From: an uncultured SAR86 cluster bacterium | GTDB taxonomy: Bacteria > Pseudomonadota > Gammaproteobacteria > Magnimaribacterales > Magnimaribacteraceae | Direction of reading: 5' to 3' | Assembly: GCA_902594545.1 (NCBI GenBank) | Contig: CACJMO010000003.1 | Location: 16,817 to 80,816, forward strand | Length of the DNA: 64,000 nt | Shown here: positions 55,782-64,000 of the stretch, in pieces | Position numbering within the stretch: the first letter of the stretch is position 1 | Layout: every line of letters begins with the position of its first letter | Made by a program: the position numbers and the translations under genes | The notes under the pieces: generated by a model | Told to the model about the DNA's origin: nothing | The model's database searches: none | What the model saw: only the letters and a program-made list of their open reading frames with translations

Positions 55782-57176
55782 ATGACTAATGCCACGGTAA
55801 AAAGAAATACTATTCTTGCCTACGGAGGACTGGCAACACCATTAGCAATGATTGGTTATCCAATAGCCATTTGGTTAATTCCTTTTTATTCTGAAGTGGT
55901 TGGAATACCTCTTTATATAATTGCAAATTTACTTTTAATTGCTCGATTCACTGACGTAATTACAGACCCTATTCTCGGACAATTGGGTGATTCAACCAGA
56001 ACGAAAATTGGACGAAGAAAACCTTGGATAATTCTTGGCGTACCCTTAATGATGCTAGCAATTTATAAGTTATTTATTCCTGGCACAGAAGTTTCCATAA
56101 CCTACTTTGTTGTATGGATGATGTTGATGTATCTTGGATCAACAATTATTAACATTCCTTACGGAGCCTGGGGAGCAGAGATATCTCCAGATTACCATCA
56201 AAGATCAAGAGTGGTTGGAGGAAGAGAAGGATGGACTCTAATCGGACTATTAATCTCAGCACTTATACCTTTAGCAATTGAAGTTTCTGGTCAAGGAATT
56301 AGCTTTACTGACTCAGTGAAACGAATGCTTGCCGCCATTTTTATCTTTCAAGATTTTTCAACTTCAGGAAAAATGTCAGATATTTTAGCCAGTATGGGAA
56401 TTGGCATAGTCTTGCTTCTACCAATTTTTGCTGCTTGGGCTCTATGGAAAGTCCCCGACCCAATGCCGACGGTTGAGAAAAAAATACCACTCGTAGAAGG
56501 TTTAAAATATGCAGCAGAAAATCCTTTACTAGTAAGAATATTATTAATTATATTCTTAGTCATAGCTGGAGAATCTTTCAGAAACACACTCTCTTTATGG
56601 TTTGTGAGAGATGTAATAGGGATTGAGACAGTTGGTGCATCTTATGCCAGATACTTTATTGCAGGCTTAGCAGGTGTTCCATTTTGGTTATGGTTAGGTA
56701 AAACAATTGGAAAACATAGAGCCTTTTGTATCACATTAGTTGGTACTGGAACGGTCAGTTTTCTCTGCTTCTTCTTAGAAAGAGGCGACTTTAATCAATT
56801 CCATGTACTTTTTCTTTTAAAAGGTTTCTGTTTTGGAGGGCTTCAATTTTTACCAGCTTCTATGTTAGCTGATGTTGTTGACCTTGATTCTCTCAAAACT
56901 GGTGGAAGACGAGCAGGAACTTTCTTTGCTTTAAATGGAATGATTGCAAAAGTTTCAGCAATGATTGCAGTTTGGGCAGCAGCTATATTAGTGGACTTTT
57001 CTGGATTTATTCCAGGAACAGACAATAGCGAATCTGCAATGCTGGCACTGAGAATTTATTATTGTCTTGGTTGTGCAGCATTCTTTGTACCTGCCTTAAT
57101 TTTGACATGGTTCTATCCCCTTACAAAAGAGAAGCACCTTGAATTAAGGAGAGAGCTCGAAGCTCAAAGCCAATAA
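55782..57176 (+). CDS. GPH-family (MFS_2) cation-coupled sugar transporter
   Basis: A 464-residue membrane protein with about 12 helices of the glycoside-pentoside-hexuronide:cation symporter family. The family motif is visible in the first cytosolic loop: RFTDVITDPILGQLGDSTRTKIGRR-type residues around 50-72, ending RRKPWIILG. The ATG at 55782 is chosen because GGGGAG precedes it by 6 bases. An in-frame TTG at 55770 would place that ribosome site inside the gene. MelB and LacS-type members take up sugars with Na+ or H+. The substrate here is not clear. Confidence 0.88.
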   Translation: MTNATVKRNTILAYGGLATPLAMIGYPIAIWLIPFYSEVVGIPLYIIANLLLIARFTDVITDPILGQLGDSTRTKIGRRKPWIILGVPLMMLAIYKLFIPGTEVSITYFVVWMMLMYLGSTIINIPYGAWGAEISPDYHQRSRVVGGREGWTLIGLLISALIPLAIEVSGQGISFTDSVKRMLAAIFIFQDFSTSGKMSDILASMGIGIVLLLPIFAAWALWKVPDPMPTVEKKIPLVEGLKYAAENPLLVRILLIIFLVIAGESFRNTLSLWFVRDVIGIETVGASYARYFIAGLAGVPFWLWLGKTIGKHRAFCITLVGTGTVSFLCFFLERGDFNQFHVLFLLKGFCFGGLQFLPASMLADVVDLDSLKTGGRRAGTFFALNGMIAKVSAMIAVWAAAILVDFSGFIPGTDNSESAMLALRIYYCLGCAAFFVPALILTWFYPLTKEKHLELRRELEAQSQ

Positions 57177-57179
57177 CAA

Positions 57180-57953
57180 CTACTTAAAATTAGGCTTTCT
57201 TTTCTCCATAAAGGCTGAAACGCCTTCAATATTGTCTTCTGAACCAATTAACGTATTCTGAGTTTTGGCCTCTAAGTCGTAAATATCGTCATAAGAACTA
57301 TCCAAAGCTTTTCTCATAATTTGTTTAGTAAGTTTAAGAGATTGAGAAGACCTTGAGCTCAGTCTTTCCGCCCAAGATAAGGCTTCATCAAGCAAGGATT
57401 CTGATGACACAACTTTATTGACCAAACCAAGCTCTAGACATCTAGTAGCGCTTATCCTTTCTCCCTCAATTGCTATTTGATAGGCAAGCTTATATCCAAC
57501 AGTATTTGTTAAGAACCAATTAGCTCCCCCATCCGGAATTAGACCTATGTTACTGAATGCTTGCAATATGTAGGCATCTTCTGACATGACTGTAAGGTCG
57601 CAAGCCATAGCGTAAGCGCTTCCTATACCAGCTGCCGCTCCATTGACGGCTGAAATGATAGGCTTTGGCATCTCCATGATCTCTTTAAGACTAGGTAAAT
57701 AACCTTTAACCAGCGCCTCCTCAGTATCTGCCCATTTATTATCTCTTGATGATAAATCTGCACCAGCTGAGAAACTCAAGCCCTCTCCCGTTAGCACAAT
57801 GGCTCGTATATTTTGGTCTTCCTTAACAGACACCAATGCATCTAAAATATCTTCAGTCATCTTCGCATTGAATGCATTCCTAACCTCTGGCCTGTTAAAT
57901 GTTATCAACGCAACATTGCCGTGATTTTTAATACTAACTGTTTCTAACGTCAT
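57180..57953 (-). CDS. Enoyl-CoA hydratase/isomerase (crotonase) family protein
   Basis: A 257-residue crotonase-fold protein. The oxyanion-hole segments are LSFSAGADLSS (about 58-68) and NGAAAGIGSAYAMACDL (about 103-119). The next segment is FSNIGLIPDGGANWFL, where Asp in place of the usual first catalytic Glu is the pattern of PaaG-type isomerases rather than a standard hydratase. The C-terminus ends KRKPNFK. The role is therefore double-bond isomerisation or hydration of an acyl-CoA, with substrate unknown. It lies convergent with the GPH transporter (3 bases apart) and 13 bases after tilS. Confidence 0.88.
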   Translation of the reverse strand: MTLETVSIKNHGNVALITFNRPEVRNAFNAKMTEDILDALVSVKEDQNIRAIVLTGEGLSFSAGADLSSRDNKWADTEEALVKGYLPSLKEIMEMPKPIISAVNGAAAGIGSAYAMACDLTVMSEDAYILQAFSNIGLIPDGGANWFLTNTVGYKLAYQIAIEGERISATRCLELGLVNKVVSSESLLDEALSWAERLSSRSSQSLKLTKQIMRKALDSSYDDIYDLEAKTQNTLIGSEDNIEGVSAFMEKRKPNFK

Positions 57954-57966
57954 TTTTACCTCCTAA

Positions 57967-59286
57967 TTAACTTTCTATCTCTTTCCAAACGATTGACAAT
58001 CCTTTCTCGGCTGCGGGAGTATGAAAATCTTCACAAACCCACAGGTCTCCTACAGCAGCTATCTTGTCATTTATATAGATTAAAGGTATTTGTTCTCTCT
58101 TCCAATCAGGAATATCATATTCCTGAAATAGATTTTTAATCTTTTGACTTTTTTTTCTGCCATAAGGCTTACATCTTTCTCCTCCAACTCTTGCTCTAAT
58201 AATTGCTCCTTCTTTTAGATATCTAGTACTTAAACCCTTACCTAAAGACTCAACTACGGATAGCTCACCTGAAGAAATCTTAATATTATCTTTTAAATTC
58301 CATTCAAGATTTAGATCCTTAGGAAGCTTAGTCTTATGATCATCTTTCATAATTCTAATCTCTTTAGAATTGATAATAATTCGCACATCACTTTCACCTT
58401 CAATTGCTTTAAAGTGGAATGTAGCGGGACCAACTAGTTCTCGATCAAGGTAAGTATAAATTTGATCTATTTGAGCAAAGTTTGCTTTTAAGCCATTTAT
58501 ATTTACCAGCCAGTAATATATTAAATTTTCTTTCCTAGGTTTAGACAGAGCATTTATGCGGGCAAGCTTTATGAGACCATGAGTAGAGAACGTTGATGAA
58601 TAGTCATCTTGGGCTATCTCATCTAATATTTGCTTGGATTTATCAGCATCCTTGGATAGTTTGATGATTGCTTTATCAATTGACGACCAGGTTTCTCTGA
58701 TGCTGGGCAATATAAGATTTCTTATTTTATTTCTGGAAAAATTTGACTCTTCATTAGAGTCATCTTCAACCCATGGAATATTTTTCTTTAAGGCGTATTC
58801 CTTTAGATCATGTTTTTTTATATCTAAAAATGGCCTGAAAAAATTTACTCCATCAATAGTAGAAAATTGATTTATCCCTTTTATTCCCTTGATGCCAGTT
58901 CCTCTGAATATTCTAAATAAAATTGTTTCTACTTGGTCATCCAAATGATGTGCAGTAACTATCAAATCCTGAACTCTACCCCATTGCCTAAAAAATTCCC
59001 GTCTTTTACTTCTAAGATAGTCTTCACTTGGATTATCAGTTTTGTTCAATTTTAGAGATTGGAATGGAATACCTAGCTTTCTAGATTGTTCCGAACAAAA
59101 CTCTTCCCACTTATCTGCGTCTGTATTTATGTTGTGATTGACATGCAGGGCGGTAATTCTGTCTTTGAGCATAGGCTCATTAGCCATGACGTTGAGTAAG
59201 ACAGAGGAATCCAAACCACCTGATAAAGCAATGCCAATTCTTTTGAACTTCAGAAAGTCTTTAGAGTTTATTTCTATAGCGGACAT
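57967..59286 (-). CDS. tilS: tRNA(Ile)-lysidine synthetase
   Basis: Converts C34 of the CAU-anticodon tRNA-Ile2 to lysidine so it reads AUA. The 439-residue protein has the PP-loop SGGLDSSVLL (about 19-28), TAHHLDDQVETILFR and the family GTGIKGIKGI. The C-terminal substrate-recognition domain includes GERCKPYGRKKSQKIKNLFQ. It overlaps accA by one base, in the conserved dnaE-accA-tilS order. Confidence 0.97.
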   Translation of the reverse strand: MSAIEINSKDFLKFKRIGIALSGGLDSSVLLNVMANEPMLKDRITALHVNHNINTDADKWEEFCSEQSRKLGIPFQSLKLNKTDNPSEDYLRSKRREFFRQWGRVQDLIVTAHHLDDQVETILFRIFRGTGIKGIKGINQFSTIDGVNFFRPFLDIKKHDLKEYALKKNIPWVEDDSNEESNFSRNKIRNLILPSIRETWSSIDKAIIKLSKDADKSKQILDEIAQDDYSSTFSTHGLIKLARINALSKPRKENLIYYWLVNINGLKANFAQIDQIYTYLDRELVGPATFHFKAIEGESDVRIIINSKEIRIMKDDHKTKLPKDLNLEWNLKDNIKISSGELSVVESLGKGLSTRYLKEGAIIRARVGGERCKPYGRKKSQKIKNLFQEYDIPDWKREQIPLIYINDKIAAVGDLWVCEDFHTPAAEKGLSIVWKEIES

Positions 59287-60233
59287 TAGATAGACCCATA
59301 ACTCATCAATCTTTCATATCTGTTTTCTAATATCGAATTAATTGGTTGCTTAGCAAGTTCATCAAGACTTTTAAGTATTGATTTTGAGAGGTTAGTTGAT
59401 GCTTGATCAAAACTTCTGTGAGCCCCTCCTAGAGGCTCAGGAATAATTTCATCAATTAAGCCCAATTCGAGAATACTTTCAGCATTTAATTTCATCGCTT
59501 CTGCAGCCTGATCTGCTTTGGTTGAGTCTCTCCAAACAATCGATGCACACGCTTCGGGAGAGGCAACTGAATAGGTCGAATGCTCAAGCATTGTTATGTG
59601 ATCTCCAACACCTAAAGCAAGAGCTCCTCCTGAACCTCCTTCACCTACAACATTCACAATTATTGGGGTTTTGAGAGAGGACATTACAAGAAGATTATGA
59701 GCAATAGCTTCACTTTGCCCTCTTTCCTCACTATCAATACCTGGATAAGCGCCGGGAGTATCTACAAGAGTAACGATAGGCAAAGAGAATCTTTCTGCTA
59801 GCTCCATTAACCTGCAGGCCTTCCTATAACCTTCGGGCTGAGACATACCAAAGTTATGAGAAATTTTTTCTTCGGTGGATCGGCCCTTTTCATGACCTAT
59901 GAGCATTACTTTATACTCTCCTATAGTTCCAATGCCTCCTAAAACTGCTCTATCATCTGAAAAATGCCTATCACCATGCAGTTCATCAAAATCATCAGTT
60001 ATTCTTTCTACATAATCTAAAAAATGCGGCCTCTCAGGATGTCTAGCGACCTGCACATTTTGCCAAGGGGAAAGGTTAGAGTAGATCTTTTCAGTTGTTT
60101 TCATAATAGACTCATTTAATCTTATTACTTCTTGCTGAATGGAATTCTCATCTAAGTCGGAATCCTTGAGGTCTAAAATTTGTTGCTCAAGGTCTGCTAT
60201 AGGCTGCTCAAAATCTAAATAGCTTTTTAACAT
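59286..60233 (-). CDS. accA: Acetyl-CoA carboxylase carboxyltransferase subunit alpha
   Basis: With AccD, transfers the carboxyl group from biotin to acetyl-CoA to make malonyl-CoA for fatty acid synthesis. The 315 residues begin MLKSYLDFEQPIADLEQQI and include DELHGDRHFSDDRAVLGGIG (about 80-99), the PEGYRKACRLMELAERFSLP helix, TLVDTPGAYPGIDSEERGQS and the crotonase-like GEGGSGGALALGVGD. The length matches E. coli (319). It follows dnaE by 7 bases. Confidence 0.98.
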   Translation of the reverse strand: MLKSYLDFEQPIADLEQQILDLKDSDLDENSIQQEVIRLNESIMKTTEKIYSNLSPWQNVQVARHPERPHFLDYVERITDDFDELHGDRHFSDDRAVLGGIGTIGEYKVMLIGHEKGRSTEEKISHNFGMSQPEGYRKACRLMELAERFSLPIVTLVDTPGAYPGIDSEERGQSEAIAHNLLVMSSLKTPIIVNVVGEGGSGGALALGVGDHITMLEHSTYSVASPEACASIVWRDSTKADQAAEAMKLNAESILELGLIDEIIPEPLGGAHRSFDQASTNLSKSILKSLDELAKQPINSILENRYERLMSYGSI

Positions 60234-60240
60234 GGTAGGG

Positions 60241-63200
60241 TTAATTTACGTGTGTTTGACTATGATAAACGAACTCGACATTTTCTGCTCCAAAACGTTT
60301 ATCTAAAGCTCTTATCGATGAATCATCTAATTTGATAGTGTATTTATTTGGTAAGGCAATTTCTGCTTTAGCGGACAAGCTCTTGTAAGAAATGAGAACA
60401 GTATTTCCTTCACTGCTATTCGCAATTTGCTTGAGATTGCTGACAACATTTTCAGGGTCTTCATTTGAGTCATCCAGCTTAATCTTTATATTTTTTATAT
60501 ATTCGTATCTAGCCTGGTCAAAAGTTAAAATCCTATCCGCTATCATTTTGTACTTTATTGAGTCAGAGTAGTCATCCTTTTCAACTAGACCTTCTACAAC
60601 TAGAAGTTGCCCTTTCTTTAATAGACTCCTGTGTCTGTCGAAAACTTCTGCCCATATTGAAACTTCTATCTTGGCCGAACCATCATCTAGTGTTGCAAAA
60701 GCAAATCTACCTCTCTTACCTTGCCTTACATTAAATTGCATTAAACACCCTGCTATTCTTTGTTTATGAGCTTCTGGCTGCAGTTCAGAAATAAAAAAAC
60801 CGCACATATTTCTTACTTCTCTCTTTTTATCTTCTAAAGGATGCGAGTCTAGATAAAAACCTAACGCATTCCATTCAGCCGAGACAGGATCAAAATCTAT
60901 CTCCTTATCTTTTAAATCTTCAGTTTCAACAACTGCTTCATCGCCAAATAAATCTTTAATATTGCTTTTATTCCTCTCAGAAATTTGTTCAGCATTTTTG
61001 AGGGCTGAGTCTATTCTTCCATACAGATCAGTTCGGTCTCCCAAAGAATCCATAGCTCCTGAACCAATTAAAGCTGTAAGAATCCTTTTATTCACTCTAT
61101 TAAAACCAACACGAATGCAAAAATCATTTAAGTCATTAAATTTACTATTTTTTCTTTCATTTATTATTTGATCGACTAATGATTCTCCTATTCCTTTTAT
61201 GGCACCTAAACCATATAAGATTGTTGAAGAGTCTATATCTTCGAATCTATAGGAGCTTGAATTTATATCCGGAGACAAAACCGTTAAACCAAGATTTCTG
61301 CAATCATCTACAAAGAGTTGAATATTATCAGTATTCCCCATATCGCAAGACAAAACTGAGGACATAAATTCTGAGGGATAATGAGCTTTGAGCCAAGCAG
61401 TCTGATATGCAATCAAAGCATATCCTACTGAATGAGATCTATTAAAACCATATCCTGCAAATTGTTCAATTTGATCAAAAAGGTTGGCAGCATATCGTTC
61501 ATTCACATCCTTTTTAACTGCACCCTCTACGAATGTAGAGCGAAGGCTTTCCATTTCTTCCTTCTTCTTTTTACCCATAGCACGTCGAAGAATATCGGCT
61601 TGGCCGAGAGAAAATCCTGACAACTCTTGCGCTATCTGCATGACCTGTTCTTGATAAACAATTACTCCATATGTAGTACTGAGGATTTTTTTAACCGCCT
61701 CATGTCCATAGGTGACTTCTTCTTTACCATGCTTTCTATTGATATAAGAATCAACCATATTCATGCCTAAAGCGCCTGGTCTATATAAGGCATTCATGCT
61801 GACAATATCCTCAAAATCATTGGGCACAAGTTGTTTGAGATAATCTCTCATGCCCCTGGATTCAAGTTGGAATATTCCTGTGGTTTCGCCCTTCTGGAGG
61901 AGTTCAAAAGTCCTTTGATCATTCAGAGATAAGTTTTCTATATCTATCTTATCCTCTTCATTTAAATGTTCATTTATACGATTTACAGACTGTTTAATAA
62001 TTGTGAGAGTTTTTAGACCAAGAAAGTCAAATTTAACCAGGCCTGCTGACTCAACATCGCCCATATCAAATTGTGATGCTACAGTACCTTTGTCTGTATC
62101 TAGAAATAAAGGAGTAAAATCGGTAAGGGCAGTGGGAGCAATAACTACTCCGGCGGCGTGAGTCCCAACACTTCTGGATAATCCCTCAAGTTTTAATGCC
62201 ATATCAAAAACTTCTTTTGATTCATCTGACTCATCAATAACTTCTTTAAACTGTTTTTCTTCATAAGCTTCCTGAAGACTTATTCCTAATACATCTGGTA
62301 TAGCTTTAGCAAGTCGATCCCCAAAACCGTAAGGCTTCCCTAAAACTCTGACTACATCTCGTAAGACTGCTCTTGCAGCCATAGTTCCTCTAGTGCTTAT
62401 TTGTGCAACAGAGTCTTTTCCATATTTTCTGGTGACATAATCCAAGACCTTATCTCTCCCCTCAATACAAAAATCGATATCGAAATCAGGATTACTTACC
62501 CTCTCAGGATTGAGGAATCTTTCAAATAATAGGTCATAACGCATAGGATCTATGGCCGTTATGCCTAGAGCGTAAGCGACTATTGAGCCTGCACCAGATC
62601 CTCTCCCGGGCCCTACAGGTATGTCATTATTTTGTGCCCAGTTAACAAAATCAGCGACAATCAAAAAGTAACCTGCAAAGTCAAGCTTACAAATCATTTC
62701 CAACTCATAGTTTAATCTTTCTATGTATTTATCCTCTTCTATAGGATAAGAATCAGGAGAAGCTTTGATTTCATTAATTCTTGTTATCAAACCTTCTTTA
62801 GAAAGCTTTACTAAAAAATCTTCTCTAGAAAACTGTTCAGGAACCTCAAAATCAGGGAGATAGAATTTTCCCAACTCCAGATCAATATTACATTGCTTAG
62901 CAATTACTACAGTATTCAATAAAGCTTCAGGAATATCAGAGAATAAATCTATCATTTCTTCTTTGCTTCTTAAAAACTGTTGTTCGGTATAATTTTTTGG
63001 TCTTCTTGGGTCGTCTAAAATATCTCCTCTTTGAATGCAAACCCTGGCCTCGTGTGCCTCAAAATCTGATGGAGAAACATCTGGATCTGAAGGATTTAAA
63101 AATCGGACATTATTTGTTGCTACGATTGGTGTATCTTTTCTAGAAGCTAAAGCTATAACAGCTTCGTTATATTCTTTTTCATTAGGCTTTCCTATTCTTT

Positions 63201-63717
63201 GCACCTCAAGAAAGAAATTTTCTCCGAATATTTTCTGAAAGAAATTTATTTGACTTTCTGATAAATCAATTTTGCCCGCTAAAATAGAATTGCCAATATG
63301 TCCCTCCATGCCTCCGGATAGAGCGATAAGGCCTTCAGAATATTCTTCTAACCATTTAAAAAGGACAACTGGCTGACCTTTAATTTGCCCTTCTACATAT
63401 GCCTTAGATACAAGTTTGGTGAGATTGATATAACCCTGTTTATTTTTTGCAATTAGAACAATAGGTGCGACAAGAGATTCAGAATCTTTAGCAACATTAA
63501 CTTCTGAACCAATTATAGGCTTAAGACCTTTGGCTCTAGAAGATCTATAAAATTCAAGCAACCCAAACAAATTTGTTAAGTCGGTTAAGGCTATTGAGTT
63601 AAAGCCATGCTCAACTGAAAGATCAACTAACTCATTTACTCTTATGATGCCATCGACTAATGAATACTCAGAATGTACATGAAGGTGCACAAAGTCTAAT
63701 TCATCAATTTGCATCAT
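60241..63717 (-). CDS. dnaE: DNA polymerase III subunit alpha
   Basis: The replicative polymerase catalytic subunit. The 1158 residues match E. coli DnaE (1160). The PHP domain starts FVHLHVHSEYSLVDGI. The polymerase active site includes GPGRGSGAGSIVAYALGIT and the catalytic Asp triplet PDFDIDF (about 403-409). The fingers, beta-clamp-binding and OB domains follow (RGRFAFATLDDGSAKIEVSI near 1000). The start is a double Met whose beginning overlaps the rnhB end by 14 bases. The standard rnhB-dnaE-accA-tilS order holds. Confidence 0.98.
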   Translation of the reverse strand: MMQIDELDFVHLHVHSEYSLVDGIIRVNELVDLSVEHGFNSIALTDLTNLFGLLEFYRSSRAKGLKPIIGSEVNVAKDSESLVAPIVLIAKNKQGYINLTKLVSKAYVEGQIKGQPVVLFKWLEEYSEGLIALSGGMEGHIGNSILAGKIDLSESQINFFQKIFGENFFLEVQRIGKPNEKEYNEAVIALASRKDTPIVATNNVRFLNPSDPDVSPSDFEAHEARVCIQRGDILDDPRRPKNYTEQQFLRSKEEMIDLFSDIPEALLNTVVIAKQCNIDLELGKFYLPDFEVPEQFSREDFLVKLSKEGLITRINEIKASPDSYPIEEDKYIERLNYELEMICKLDFAGYFLIVADFVNWAQNNDIPVGPGRGSGAGSIVAYALGITAIDPMRYDLLFERFLNPERVSNPDFDIDFCIEGRDKVLDYVTRKYGKDSVAQISTRGTMAARAVLRDVVRVLGKPYGFGDRLAKAIPDVLGISLQEAYEEKQFKEVIDESDESKEVFDMALKLEGLSRSVGTHAAGVVIAPTALTDFTPLFLDTDKGTVASQFDMGDVESAGLVKFDFLGLKTLTIIKQSVNRINEHLNEEDKIDIENLSLNDQRTFELLQKGETTGIFQLESRGMRDYLKQLVPNDFEDIVSMNALYRPGALGMNMVDSYINRKHGKEEVTYGHEAVKKILSTTYGVIVYQEQVMQIAQELSGFSLGQADILRRAMGKKKKEEMESLRSTFVEGAVKKDVNERYAANLFDQIEQFAGYGFNRSHSVGYALIAYQTAWLKAHYPSEFMSSVLSCDMGNTDNIQLFVDDCRNLGLTVLSPDINSSSYRFEDIDSSTILYGLGAIKGIGESLVDQIINERKNSKFNDLNDFCIRVGFNRVNKRILTALIGSGAMDSLGDRTDLYGRIDSALKNAEQISERNKSNIKDLFGDEAVVETEDLKDKEIDFDPVSAEWNALGFYLDSHPLEDKKREVRNMCGFFISELQPEAHKQRIAGCLMQFNVRQGKRGRFAFATLDDGSAKIEVSIWAEVFDRHRSLLKKGQLLVVEGLVEKDDYSDSIKYKMIADRILTFDQARYEYIKNIKIKLDDSNEDPENVVSNLKQIANSSEGNTVLISYKSLSAKAEIALPNKYTIKLDDSSIRALDKRFGAENVEFVYHSQTHVN

Positions 63718-64000
63718 ATATATCTCTAACTGGCTTGAAAGTTAACCTATGTTCTTTTGTTATACCATAAGATTTTAATGCCTCAAGATGGATCTTGGTA
63801 GGATAACCTTTATGATGTTTAAATCCATAATTTGGATAAAGGATATCAACCTCTTTCATATATTTATCTCTATGCACTTTTGCCAAAATAGAGGCTGCCA
63901 TTATGGTTTTCTCTAACTGATCTCCCTTAACAATAGTTCTAACAGGTACATTTATCTTGGGAGAGTGAAGACCATCAACCAAAACTAATTTAGGTCTAGA
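63704..64000 (-). CDS. rnhB: Ribonuclease HII, C-terminal part (runs off the window)
   Basis: RNase HII nicks RNA in RNA-DNA hybrids and at single ribonucleotides. The visible 98 residues begin with an LVLVDGLHSP segment in which the third acidic catalytic residue lies (Asp of VDG). The next segment contains KGDQLEKTIMAASILAKVHRD, with the catalytic Asp typical of RNases HII, followed by YGFKHHKGYPTKIHLEAL. The 5' end is outside the window. It overlaps dnaE by 14 bases, as expected for rnhB-dnaE. Confidence 0.94.
   Translation of the reverse strand, partial: SRPKLVLVDGLHSPKINVPVRTIVKGDQLEKTIMAASILAKVHRDKYMKEVDILYPNYGFKHHKGYPTKIHLEALKSYGITKEHRLTFKPVRDIYDAN

Overview
The window is chromosomal DNA from a low-GC, tightly packed gammaproteobacterium. 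Many genes overlap by 1 to 14 bases and no gap exceeds about 210 bases. Gene order matches classic gammaproteobacterial blocks: metY-rimP-nusA-infB-rbfA-truB-rpsO-pnp, carAB-greA-rlmE-ftsH-glmM-tpiA-secG, map-glnD-dapC-dapD-dapE, lptG-lptF/pepA-holC-valS, rnhB-dnaE-accA-tilS and lolB-ispE-tRNA-Gln-prs-rplY-pth-ychF. AT-richness, compaction and a DmdB-like acyl-CoA ligase suggest a streamlined marine lineage such as SAR86 or a relative. That placement is inference. I see no mobile element, prophage, CRISPR array or rRNA.

Layout: 1-1514 holds the end of gatA and gatB. 1503-7797 (minus) is one close-packed run: prfA, prmC, a GH84 (O-GlcNAcase-type) hydrolase, an acyl-CoA ligase, a MaoC-type hydratase and two tandem TetR-like paralogs. 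7819-12730 (plus) carries lolB, ispE, tRNA-Gln, prs, rplY, pth, ychF and tRNA-Met. 12739-14108 (minus) holds an alpha/beta hydrolase and two paralogous small membrane proteins separated by hairpin terminators. 14226-32776 (minus) is a long housekeeping block from pyrF down to pnp: pyrimidine and carbamoyl-phosphate synthesis, transcription and translation factors, FtsH, cell-wall precursor synthesis, SecG and two tRNAs.

32939-39632 (plus) is map, glnD and the succinylase-branch lysine/DAP genes. 39635-43630 has a POT peptide transporter, an RDD protein and lptG-lptF. 43756-48887 (plus) is pepA, holC, valS and a membrane-anchored cold-shock-domain protein. 48884-52428 (minus) is HupE/UreJ, a parvulin, elaA and an aldo/keto reductase. 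52483-57176 has gpx, rimI and holD (minus), leuA with a structured leader, and a GPH-type transporter. 57180-64000 (minus) is a crotonase, tilS, accA, dnaE and the 3' end of rnhB.

The items most worth a second look are: a hairpin-plus-U-tract attenuator with an overlapping 35-codon leader reading frame before pyrF-carA-carB; the GH84 enzyme, apparently cytoplasmic, inside the prfA-prmC run; the duplicated small two-helix membrane protein pair; the tandem TetR-like pair behind the acyl-CoA ligase; and the structured leuA 5' leader.
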